Shown here in pieces: positions 1-5,774 of a stretch of 6,423 nucleotides of DNA. Under the pieces are notes generated by a model, which had not been told where the DNA came from, made no database searches, and worked only from the letters and a program-made list of their open reading frames with translations. The number at the start of each line of letters is the position of its first letter. Within the stretch, counting starts at the first letter, position 1. The stretch is from Chloroflexota bacterium (GTDB lineage: Bacteria > Chloroflexota > Anaerolineae > UBA1429): the NCBI GenBank assembly GCA_014360745.1, contig JACIWY010000217.1:1-6423 (forward strand), read 5' to 3'. Both the position numbers and the translations under genes were made by a program.

Positions 1-74
1 CAGCGCAGCTTGACCAAAAAGCGAACGCGCTGGTTCAGCTCTTCTTCGACGGGTATATGCAGTATCTCGCCCAC
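1..74 (-). CDS. 5' end of an unidentified gene (partial, runs off the window)
   Basis: A GTG codon at 74-72 is preceded, seven bases away, by an AAGGAG Shine-Dalgarno sequence (complement of 82-87). It opens a frame with no stop to the window edge. The 24 complete codons read MGEILHIPVEEELNQRVRFL followed by VKLR. The start lies 23 nt after the ACT gene's stop codon, so it looks like the next gene of the same operon. The fragment is too short to assign a family. The pattern of Leu and Arg before the edge resembles the stretch that precedes the first membrane helix in some sensor histidine kinases, and a kinase would suit an operon full of receivers, but this is only a guess. Confidence 0.6.
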   Translation of the reverse strand, partial: MGEILHIPVEEELNQRVRFLVKLR

Positions 75-97
75 GCCGCAACTCCTTAGCAGGTAGG

Positions 98-592
98 TCA
101 GGGCAGGGCAAAGACCCCCTGCAAAGCTTCCAACGCTCGATCAAATTGCTCCTCAGCGATCACGCAGGTGATCGTGGAGATCGACGTGCTCACCGCAAGG
201 ATATTGATCCCTGCACGCGCCAGAGCGCCAAAGGCCAGGCCGGCAATGCCCGGCAGTTCTCGAAAGTCGGGCCCAAAGACCGAGACGGCAGCCACATGAT
301 GGGTAGCGGTGATCTTTTTGGCGCGCAGCTCGCGAGCGATGGGCTGCAACAGGGCGGAGGCTTTTTCGGCGTTTTCTTCTACCACGCAAAAGAGCACGTG
401 GGCATCGTTATTGAGATCGATGCATTGGACGATGAACTCGGCGTTGAGCTGTGCTTCGCCCAGCGCCTCAAAAATGGCCGAGGCGATGCCGGGGTGGTCG
501 GGCGCCGACATGACGCCCAACAAAACCAGCCCACGCCGCTTCAAGATGCCGCCGGCTTTGACCTTTTTCTGTACTGGCCCTCGCGCTGTCAT
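98..592 (-). CDS. Stand-alone tandem ACT-domain protein (aspartokinase regulatory-half type)
   Basis: The 164-residue protein has two ACT domains, at about residues 21-92 and 99-163, after a basic N-terminal tail. The first opens with GVMSAPDHPGIASAIFEAL, the classic ACT pattern of a ligand-binding loop and first helix. The second has VSVFGPDFRELPGIAGLAF and then GINILAVSTSISTITCVI, closely matching the C-terminal regulatory domains of aspartokinase (GINIxxISTSExxIxxVI). The aspartokinase catalytic domain with its KFGGTS motif is absent, so the protein cannot be an aspartokinase itself. It probably binds a small amino acid and signals through protein contacts. The ATG has a GGAGG seven bases upstream (complement of 600-604) and lies 18 nt after the receiver gene's stop. 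It could be an amino-acid sensor or a trans-acting subunit; the ligand is unknown. The fold assignment is firm, the role is not. Confidence 0.85.
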   Translation of the reverse strand: MTARGPVQKKVKAGGILKRRGLVLLGVMSAPDHPGIASAIFEALGEAQLNAEFIVQCIDLNNDAHVLFCVVEENAEKASALLQPIARELRAKKITATHHVAAVSVFGPDFRELPGIAGLAFGALARAGINILAVSTSISTITCVIAEEQFDRALEALQGVFALP

Positions 593-610
593 CTGCGCAC
601 CTCCGCCCGA

Positions 611-985
611 TTAACGAAGCAAGGCCGCCACCCGTTCTAGCAACTCGTTAGGAGCGACCGGCTTGGAGATAAACCCGTTGATATGGATATACTCGTCTGT
701 GGGAAAGAGCGCCGCATAGTCACGGTTGGCGATAGAGGTGACCATCAGGATCGGGGTGTCGTGTTGTTCCGGATCGTTGGCCATCTCTTGGCTCATGTTC
801 AGGCCGTCGAGAACGGTCTTCATGATCACATCCAGGATCACCAAATCGGGTTTTTCCTCCCGTGCCTTGCGCAGACCCTCATCCCCGTCTGCCGCGCTGA
901 TCACTTGATAACCTGCGGATTCGAGGACCAAGCGGGTGGCCTCAACGAAATCGGGATCGTCATCTACGATCAGAATTTTGCTCAC
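611..985 (-). CDS. Receiver-only response regulator (CheY-like), GTG start
   Basis: This 124-residue single receiver domain has no output domain. Visible residues are the acidic pair D8/D9 in ILIVDDDPDF, the phosphoacceptor D52 in LVILDVIM, T83 in the switch position and K108 in SKP, so phosphotransfer should work. The frame opens further upstream at a TTG (1012) inside the end of nuoF. The GTG at 985 is preferred because GGGAGGT (complement of 991-997) lies six bases before it and the protein then starts directly at the first beta strand, as in its paralogues. It follows nuoF by 23 nt and precedes the ACT gene by 18 nt. It shares the DVxMxxVLDG and LFPTDEY signatures with the other three receivers here. 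It probably acts as a phosphorelay intermediate or protein-binding switch; its partner kinase and target are not visible. Confidence 0.93.
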   Translation of the reverse strand: MSKILIVDDDPDFVEATRLVLESAGYQVISAADGDEGLRKAREEKPDLVILDVIMKTVLDGLNMSQEMANDPEQHDTPILMVTSIANRDYAALFPTDEYIHINGFISKPVAPNELLERVAALLR

Positions 986-990
986 CTTAT

Positions 991-997
991 ACCTCCC
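991..997 (-). promoter_or_regulatory. Shine-Dalgarno sequence deciding the GTG start at 985
   Basis: The minus strand reads GGGAGGT here, then five bases (ATAAG), then GTG. No comparable site precedes the longer TTG start at 1012, which would also overlap the nuoF stop codon. Confidence 0.8.
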
Positions 998-1008
998 GGC
1001 TTTTTTTC

Positions 1009-2268
1009 TCAAGCAGCGACCGGATGACCCATCTTGATCATCTGCTCGTATTCATGGCCGAACTTGTCCAGGCTGCTGCGGATCGGTGCCACCAAGGCGT
1101 CGCCAAAGGGGCAGAAGGTGTGCCCGGCGATGCCGTCGCACAGCGCGTACAACTTGTCTATATCTTCGAGGCGACCTTCGCCGTTTTGGATCTTGGTGAT
1201 GGTCTGCAAGATGCGCTGCGAGCCGACGCGACAAGGCGTGCAGTGTCCGCAGGATTCATGGGCAAAGAAGCTGGCCGTGCGCCGGGCTACATCGACCATG
1301 TTCGTGTCTTCGTCCAGGACGACGATGGCGCCGGTGCCCAACGCGGAGCCGGCCTCGACCAAGGATTCGAAATCCATGGTCACGTCGAGTTGGTCTGCCG
1401 TGAGCAAGGGGGTCGAGGCCCCGCCGGGGATCACGGCCTTGATCTTTTTGTGGCCGGGCACCCCGCCGGCGTATTCGTAGATGATCTCTTTGAGCGGTGT
1501 GCCCAACGGCAGTTCGTAGACGCCCCGGCGAAAGACATGGCCGCTGACGCAAAAGATCTTGGGGCCAGTGCTGCGCTCAGTGCCGATGGAAGCATACCAT
1601 TCAGGTCCGTTGAGGATGATGTGTGGGACGTTGGCCAACGTTTCCACATTATGGACCAATGACGGTTGGTTTAAATATCCGCATTGTGCGGGGTAGGGCG
1701 GTTTGAGGCGTGGCTGGCCCCGTTTGCCCTCCAGGGATTCGATCAAGGCGGTCTCTTCGCCGCAGATATAGGCGCCGGCGCCGCGATGTACGGTCATGTC
1801 GAGGTCAAACCCGCTGCCCAGGATGTTCGTGCCCAGGAAGCCGCGTTCATACGCATCGGCGATGGCCTTGATCCAGCGCTTGACGCCGAGGAAGAATTCG
1901 CCGCGGATGTAGACAAAGGCACGATGCGCTCCGACGGCATAGGCGGCGATAATGGCGCCTTCGATGATCTGATGCGGGTCGCGCTCGACCAACTCGCGAT
2001 CCTTGAAGGTACCCGGCTCGCCTTCGTCGGTATTGACCAACAAATACTTGGTGACGTCCTCGCGGGGCATAAAACCCCATTTCAAGCCGGCGGGAAAGCC
2101 CGCGCCGCCGCGCCCGCGTAGGCCGGAGGCCCTAACCATCTCGATCAACTCTGCGGGTTGGTGCCCCAACGCCTTTTCCAGCGCTTGGTATCCGCCGTTG
2201 GCCAGGTAGACATCGATGGTCTCCGAACGCGGCAACATGGCGCGCCGCAACAGGATGGGTTCGAACAT
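1009..2268 (-). CDS. nuoF: NADH-binding flavoprotein subunit F of complex I type (NuoF)
   Basis: The 419-residue protein is the NADH-oxidising FMN/[4Fe-4S] subunit of the complex I dehydrogenase module or of a related soluble NAD-linked hydrogenase or formate dehydrogenase. The FMN/NADH site appears as GRGGAGFPAGLKW (residues 52-64), NTDEGEPGTFKDR (79-91) and GAGAYICGEETALIESLEGK (163-182). The N3-type cluster ligands are C340, C343 and C346 in SCGHCTPCR, plus C386. It is slightly shorter than E. coli NuoF (445) and lacks the extra N-terminal thioredoxin-like and C-terminal ferredoxin-like domains of HydB/HndC proteins. Its ATG lies two bases after the nuoE stop, and its Shine-Dalgarno GGGAGG sits in the last nuoE codons, suggesting coupled translation. 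No nuoG or hydrogenase subunit is in the window: the next gene encodes a receiver. Which complex it serves therefore remains open. Confidence 0.97.
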   Translation of the reverse strand: MFEPILLRRAMLPRSETIDVYLANGGYQALEKALGHQPAELIEMVRASGLRGRGGAGFPAGLKWGFMPREDVTKYLLVNTDEGEPGTFKDRELVERDPHQIIEGAIIAAYAVGAHRAFVYIRGEFFLGVKRWIKAIADAYERGFLGTNILGSGFDLDMTVHRGAGAYICGEETALIESLEGKRGQPRLKPPYPAQCGYLNQPSLVHNVETLANVPHIILNGPEWYASIGTERSTGPKIFCVSGHVFRRGVYELPLGTPLKEIIYEYAGGVPGHKKIKAVIPGGASTPLLTADQLDVTMDFESLVEAGSALGTGAIVVLDEDTNMVDVARRTASFFAHESCGHCTPCRVGSQRILQTITKIQNGEGRLEDIDKLYALCDGIAGHTFCPFGDALVAPIRSSLDKFGHEYEQMIKMGHPVAA

Positions 2269-2270
2269 GA

Positions 2271-2723
2271 TCAGCCTCCCCTCAGCTCACTCAGGATTTG
2301 GTCGACGCGATCGAAAGTCAGGTTTTCATAGAGCGTGTCGTTCACGCGCATGGCCGGCGACGAGCCGCAAGCGGCCAGGCATTGGACCGTTTGCAGGGTA
2401 AAGAGGCCATCCGCGGTCGTCTCTCCAGGGCTGATGCCCAACGTCTCTTGCAGATAGCCCGCGAGGTTATCGGCCCCGCCAGCGAGATGGCAGGAAAGGC
2501 CCTCGCAAACTTGAAGGACGTAACGTCCCATGGGGCGACGGCGGTACATGGAGTAGAAGGTTGCCGTCTCATAGACTTCGCCTGGGCTCATTTGCAAGCG
2601 TTGTGCCACCCGCTCGATCGCCTCAGGTGTGAGATAGCCATACTGCTCTTGGGCCATATACAGTGCGGTGAGCAACATGGAGCGTTGGATAGGATCCTGT
2701 CTGGTGAACTGTCCGAGAGCCAT
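2271..2723 (-). CDS. nuoE: [2Fe-2S] thioredoxin-like subunit E of the NADH dehydrogenase module (NuoE)
   Basis: This 150-residue protein is the partner of NuoF. It carries the N1a-type [2Fe-2S] cluster that takes electrons from the NuoF flavin. A helical N-terminal part (residues about 10-60, including the family pattern EVYETATFYSMY) precedes a thioredoxin-like domain. The four cluster ligands are C73 and C78 (CEGLSC) and C115 and C119 (CLAAC), in the expected Cx4C and Cx3C spacing. The length is typical of the family (about 150-170). The ATG is preceded by AGGAGG about ten bases upstream (complement of 2733-2738). It follows a receiver gene by 20 nt and overlaps the nuoF translation signal at its 3' end. 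NuoE/NuoF pairs occur in complex I, bifurcating hydrogenases and NAD-linked formate dehydrogenases, and this sequence alone does not decide which. Confidence 0.97.
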   Translation of the reverse strand: MALGQFTRQDPIQRSMLLTALYMAQEQYGYLTPEAIERVAQRLQMSPGEVYETATFYSMYRRRPMGRYVLQVCEGLSCHLAGGADNLAGYLQETLGISPGETTADGLFTLQTVQCLAACGSSPAMRVNDTLYENLTFDRVDQILSELRGG

Positions 2724-2743
2724 GATTTATTGTCCTCCTGCTG

Positions 2744-3133
2744 TCAATTAGCTCCGGTGAGCCGTTGAATGTGGTGCAATAAGGTGGTCGGTTCCAAGGG
2801 CTTGCTCATGAAAACGTCGCCTTTGCCATGTTCGTCGGTGGGGAAGAGGCCATCGTCCTCATCACTGACGACGGCCGAGACCATGATGATCGGCACTTGA
2901 CGCAGTCTGGGATCGGCGCGCATCTCGCGGGTAACCGTCCACCCATCGAGCACATAAGACATCATTACGTCGGCGATGACCAGATCGGGCACTTGTTCGC
3001 GCATCATCTCCAAGCCTTCACGGCTCGAAGTGGCGGTGCGAACGCAATATCCATTGCTGGATAACACAATGCGCATAAAGTCTAAAAAGTCGGGGTCGTC
3101 GTCAATCACCAATATCTGTTTCGGCTCCGCCAT
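2744..3133 (-). CDS. Receiver-only response regulator, divergent member of the set
   Basis: Single receiver domain of 129 residues with D11/D12 (ILVIDDDPDF), phosphoacceptor D55 (LVIADVMM), S86 in the switch position and K111 (SKP). It ends in a short tail with no output domain. It is the most divergent of the four: FLDFMRIVLSSNGY replaces the FVExTRLVL block of the others, and the C-terminal part has SKPLEP rather than SKPVxP. It still has the extra residue in DVMMSYVLDG and the LFPTDEH segment. The start is uncertain. The ATG at 3133 has GGAG six bases upstream and fits the receiver boundary; an ATG four codons earlier (3145) has a weaker GGAAGAG. A longer frame to 3208 overlaps the previous gene and is unlikely. 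It lies 20 nt before nuoE, which argues for co-transcription with the NADH dehydrogenase genes. Confidence 0.92.
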   Translation of the reverse strand: MAEPKQILVIDDDPDFLDFMRIVLSSNGYCVRTATSSREGLEMMREQVPDLVIADVMMSYVLDGWTVTREMRADPRLRQVPIIMVSAVVSDEDDGLFPTDEHGKGDVFMSKPLEPTTLLHHIQRLTGAN

Positions 3134-3154
3134 AGTGCTCTCCATTGTTCTCTT

Positions 3155-3170
3155 CCACGTGCAGACGTGG
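3155..3170. repeat. Short inverted repeat between two receiver genes
   Basis: CCACGT, four bases, ACGTGG form perfect six-base arms in the 3134-3185 gap, just before the start codons at 3145 and 3133. The RNA could fold into a small hairpin. There is no following T-run, so it is not a terminator. It may tune translation or decay of the downstream receiver/nuoEF message, or be a protein site, or be chance. Confidence 0.4.
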
Positions 3171-3185
3171 GGCTCAAAGTCGATG

Positions 3186-3575
3186 TTAGCCCGTACTGGA
3201 AGCGCCAAGAAGAGCCTCTACCTTTTTCACCAAAGCATCAGGCTGCACCGGTTTGGAGAGCCAAGAATCGATAGGCAAATACTCGTCGGTGGGGAATAGA
3301 TCGGCATTGGGGCTTCCGGTGATCGAAGAGACCATGATGACGGGCACACCGTGAAGCCTTTCATCCTCCTCAATGGCATGGGCGACGTGCACCCCATCGA
3401 GCACGCTCGACATCATCACGTCCAGGAGCACGAGATCAGGCGGCGACTCGCGCAGCTTGCGCAAGGCCATGTTCCCATCCGATGCCGTGTCCACCTCATA
3501 GCCTTTGGCGGTGAGCACCAAGCGAGTGATCTCCACAAAATCGGGATCGTCGTCGACAACCAGAATGCGTTTCAT
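3186..3575 (-). CDS. Receiver-only response regulator
   Basis: Single receiver domain of 129 residues starting directly at the first strand, MKRILVVDDDPDF. Key residues are D8/D9, phosphoacceptor D52 (LVLLDVMM), S83 in the switch position and K108 (LSKPVQP). A six-residue Gly/Ser/Thr-rich tail (GASSTG) follows the last helix and there is no output domain. The FVEITRLVL block matches those of the 611-985 receiver and the Lrp-fused receiver, so these three are closest relatives. The ATG has a very strong Shine-Dalgarno, AAGGAGGTG (complement of 3581-3589), five bases away, the best in the window, which suggests high expression. It lies 21 nt after the Lrp-receiver gene. It is probably a phosphorelay intermediate or a competitor for phosphate; its partner is unknown. 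Confidence 0.94.
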   Translation of the reverse strand: MKRILVVDDDPDFVEITRLVLTAKGYEVDTASDGNMALRKLRESPPDLVLLDVMMSSVLDGVHVAHAIEEDERLHGVPVIMVSSITGSPNADLFPTDEYLPIDSWLSKPVQPDALVKKVEALLGASSTG

Positions 3576-3596
3576 AGGGGCACCTCCTTGTGGCCA

Positions 3597-4427
3597 TTAG
3601 AATCTGTCGAGTAGACGTTTGACTTCGCGCACGAGTTGATCTGGGGCTACCGGCTTGGACAAAAAGTTGTCGATCAGATTGTCCTCGTCAGTGGGAAACA
3701 GGCCCAAGTAATCCGAGGCGGTGATGGAGCTGACCACCAGGATGGGTGTCTCGCGTAGCAAAGGGTGCGAGCGGATACGCCAACTCGCGTCCCAGCCGTC
3801 CAACACGCCGTCCATCATCACGTCCATGATAACCAGATCGGCAGGCGCGGTGGTCATGGCGCGCAGAGCCTCTGCGCCGTTGCGCGCCGTGCGCACTTCG
3901 AAACCTTCCCGTTCCAAGACGAGCCGCGTCACTTCGACAAAATCGGGGTCGTCATCCACGACGAGAACACGACGTTTCGTGAAGCTTGGCAGAGCCCAGT
4001 CTTGAGCGCTTTTTTGAATGTGCAACACATGGGCTGTGCGGCTACTGATGACTCCTGGGACATTGCCCAAACGTTCGGTCAAGAAGCTGACAAGATGCTT
4101 GTTGGATTCGAAAACGGCATCGACGATAAAGTCGTATTCACCGGTGACCCAGTATAGATTCAGCACCTCGGGCATTTCACAAAGAAGCCGGTTCGCTTGA
4201 TCGACCTGGGCCAGGTCGATCTTGAGAAAAATTATCGCCCGAATTTGGAACCCGACTTTGGCCGGATCCACCAAGCCCACAATACGCAAAGCGTCGGATT
4301 CGATGAGGCGCTCGATGCGTTTGCGAACGGTGCCCTCGGACACGCCCAATTCACGGGCGATTTCCACATTAGATCGTCGACCGTCTTGGCGGAGCAGTTC
4401 GATGATGTCGCGATCCGTTTGATCCAT
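3597..4427 (-). CDS. Lrp/AsnC-family transcription regulator fused to a receiver domain
   Basis: The 276-residue protein joins two complete modules. Residues 1-60 are an AsnC-type winged helix-turn-helix; it begins MDQTDRDIIELLRQDGRRSN and the HTH (EIARELGVSEGTVRKRI) covers about 22-38. Residues about 62-140 are the RAM/AsnC ligand-binding domain, with the hallmark WVTGEYDFIVDAV (93-105). After a short linker, residues 153-276 form a receiver with D158/D159, phosphoacceptor D202 (LVIMDVMM), S233 and K258. Ordinary Lrp/AsnC proteins are about 150-165 residues and lack a receiver. The frame is continuous across the junction, and both halves look intact. The ATG has GAGG seven bases upstream. 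It is first in the operon, directly behind a promoter overlapped by phased half-sites, so autoregulation is likely. Effector (amino acid) binding and phosphorylation may both control oligomer state and DNA binding; that is inference. Confidence 0.95.
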   Translation of the reverse strand: MDQTDRDIIELLRQDGRRSNVEIARELGVSEGTVRKRIERLIESDALRIVGLVDPAKVGFQIRAIIFLKIDLAQVDQANRLLCEMPEVLNLYWVTGEYDFIVDAVFESNKHLVSFLTERLGNVPGVISSRTAHVLHIQKSAQDWALPSFTKRRVLVVDDDPDFVEVTRLVLEREGFEVRTARNGAEALRAMTTAPADLVIMDVMMDGVLDGWDASWRIRSHPLLRETPILVVSSITASDYLGLFPTDEDNLIDNFLSKPVAPDQLVREVKRLLDRF

Positions 4428-4446
4428 AGGTAAACCTCAGCTACCT

Positions 4447-4514
4447 TTCGTATTCAAGTATAGCATATAGTACGAATTTCGTCAAGAGTTTTGCGTGAAT
4501 TTACGAGATTCGTA
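4447..4514. promoter_or_regulatory. Phased array of five TTCGTA/TACGAA half-sites (candidate Lrp-receiver operator)
   Basis: Five hexamers alternate in direction: TTCGTA 4447-4452, TACGAA 4471-4476, TTCGTC 4478-4483, TACGAG 4502-4507 and TTCGTA 4509-4514. Their centres are 24, 7, 24 and 7 bases apart, an exact 31-base period, about three helical turns. The intervening bases do not match between periods, so this is not a simple tandem duplication. The array covers the spacer, -35 box and probable start site of the operon promoter and extends into the end of the methyltransferase gene. Lrp-family octamers are known to wrap DNA carrying phased sites, so the adjacent Lrp-receiver protein is the obvious candidate ligand. 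Three of the five hexamers are exact; two have one mismatch at the last base. Confidence 0.75.
4457..4485 (-). promoter_or_regulatory. Sigma-70-type promoter of the Lrp-receiver/nuoEF operon
   Basis: On the minus strand TTGACG (4485-4480) and TATACT (4462-4457) are separated by exactly 17 bases; each box matches consensus at five of six positions. Transcription would start near 4450, giving a leader of roughly 23 nt before the ATG at 4427. The -35 box contains the TGA stop codon (4484-4482) of the upstream methyltransferase gene. The half-site array covers the boxes, so binding there should affect polymerase access. Confidence 0.8.
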
Positions 4515-5774
4515 TATTGGTTGGTCGCCCTGTGTTTGACGGGCGCGCGCCTCACGGCGGGAGCCGCGACGATGCAGCTTGCGAGCTTCTAGGACATGGT
4601 ATTGGCCTGTGGCCGCCAGTGTGATCACGTTGCCAAAGCGAGCCTCCATGGCTATACGGTAGGGGAGGAAACGGTTGGCCACCAGAACGAGGCGGCCATT
4701 GCGCAGCAGGGCCTCGTAGGCTCCATGAATCAAGGCATATGTCATGTCCACGCGTACATCCTGGCCGCTGTGGAAAGGGGGGTTGCTCACAATGAGGGTA
4801 TAAGGGCCGGCATCCAAGACGTGGATAACGTCTTCGAGGAGGAGGCGGGCATTTTGTGGCCCATAACGCCCGACGTTGCGCCGGGCGCATTCGATGGCCA
4901 GGATGTCCGTATCGACGAGAGTGGTCTCGCCGTGGCTTGCTTGCAAGCCCAGGTGAATGCCGAGGATACCATAGCCGCAACCCGCGTCGAGCAAACGTTC
5001 ATCGGGTGCCGGGCGCACAACGTTCAGCAACAGTGCCGTTCCGGGATCCAAATGTTCCCAGGAAAAGATGCCTGGCCTCGTGTCCAACCGATAGATCTGA
5101 GCCTCGCCGTTTCCTCCTACCATTGCCTCGATCTGGTGGTAGGTGCCTTGGGGAATACCCGGTTCGGCGAATATATCCGGCAAGAGGGCATCCTCCGTCG
5201 GAGCTGAAGCGGTGAAGAGAAAGGCACGATGGCCTCCCTTGTAACCCAAAAGGCGGCCTGGCCCCAGAAGGGCTTCGACATCGCGGGCCACGCTCTTGAT
5301 CCCGGCACGGTTGGCTCCGGCAAGGTAAAGCCTACCTCCGCGCACCAGTGCCCGGGCGGCGCTGAGCAAAACGAGTCGGGCGAAATCGCGCCCCTTGGGC
5401 AAGGTGACCAGGGCGACTTCGACGCTGTCCGGCTCGGGCAATGCCGCGGCCACATCGACGGCCTGGCAATCGTTCGCGTCGCAAGTCCGTCGGGCCACGC
5501 GGGCAGCGATGATGTTCGTATCTCGCAAGAACACGCGGGAAGCGCCGACGCAACGCGCGGCCCAGACCCCAAGGGCACCATGACCGCAAGGGAAAACGAG
5601 CACCCGCTCGTTGCTCCCTAGCAGGGCCCGATCGACGAGCAGTTCGGTGGCTTGGGTCACCCGGTCCCAATCCGGGAATCCGGGCCTGGTGATAATGTGT
5701 ATCTTTTCGCCCGCCAAGTCGGTTTCCAACGTATGTTCCTGGAGATAGCTTGTGGGGTTAATCCGTTCGTCCAT
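4482..5774 (-). CDS. RsmC/RlmG-like rRNA (guanine-N2)-methyltransferase
   Basis: The 430-residue class I SAM-dependent methyltransferase has the tandem architecture of RsmC/RlmG. The N-terminal domain (about 1-190) is a degenerate copy: motif I is weakened to VLVFPCGHGALGV, the catalytic NPPF is replaced by TLPKGRD (124-130), and the family pattern GANRAGIKSV (153-162) is present. The C-terminal domain (about 205-400) is catalytic, with motif I LLDAGCGYGILGI (261-273), the acidic VDTD (287-290) and the N2-guanine signature SNPPFHSG (330-337). E. coli RsmC (343) and RlmG (378) are shorter; the excess is mainly a basic tail after residue 398, rich in Arg. The likely target is a guanine in 16S or 23S rRNA. 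The ATG has AGGAG about seven bases upstream. No convincing promoter was found in front. The stop codon lies in the next operon's -35 box. The choice between RsmC and RlmG function is open. Confidence 0.92.
   Translation of the reverse strand: MDERINPTSYLQEHTLETDLAGEKIHIITRPGFPDWDRVTQATELLVDRALLGSNERVLVFPCGHGALGVWAARCVGASRVFLRDTNIIAARVARRTCDANDCQAVDVAAALPEPDSVEVALVTLPKGRDFARLVLLSAARALVRGGRLYLAGANRAGIKSVARDVEALLGPGRLLGYKGGHRAFLFTASAPTEDALLPDIFAEPGIPQGTYHQIEAMVGGNGEAQIYRLDTRPGIFSWEHLDPGTALLLNVVRPAPDERLLDAGCGYGILGIHLGLQASHGETTLVDTDILAIECARRNVGRYGPQNARLLLEDVIHVLDAGPYTLIVSNPPFHSGQDVRVDMTYALIHGAYEALLRNGRLVLVANRFLPYRIAMEARFGNVITLAATGQYHVLEARKLHRRGSRREARARQTQGDQPIYESRKFTQNS

Noticed and set aside
146..640. 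Long plus-strand frame opposite the ACT gene
   Set aside because: It is the antisense shadow of a clear ACT protein, with no ribosome site and low-complexity translation.
986..1012. Longer TTG-started version of the 611-985 receiver (nine extra residues)
   Set aside because: It overlaps the nuoF stop and includes the Shine-Dalgarno of the GTG start as coding sequence; paralogues begin at the first beta strand.
1024..1662. 212-codon plus-strand frame opposite nuoF
   Set aside because: It lies wholly inside nuoF, which has all family motifs; the antisense translation resembles no known family and reflects GC-rich codon bias.
3765..4157. Plus-strand frame opposite the Lrp-receiver junction, considered as a sign that the fusion is two genes
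   Set aside because: The minus frame runs without interruption through both domains and a short linker, and the antisense frame has no start signals.
4447..4508. The 31-base periodicity as a tandem duplication
   Set aside because: Aligning 4447-4477 with 4478-4508 shows matches essentially only at the half-sites; the bases between them differ.
4596..5207. 203-codon plus-strand frame inside the methyltransferase gene
   Set aside because: It is an antisense shadow; the minus-strand protein has SAM motif I and NPPF in the right order and spacing.
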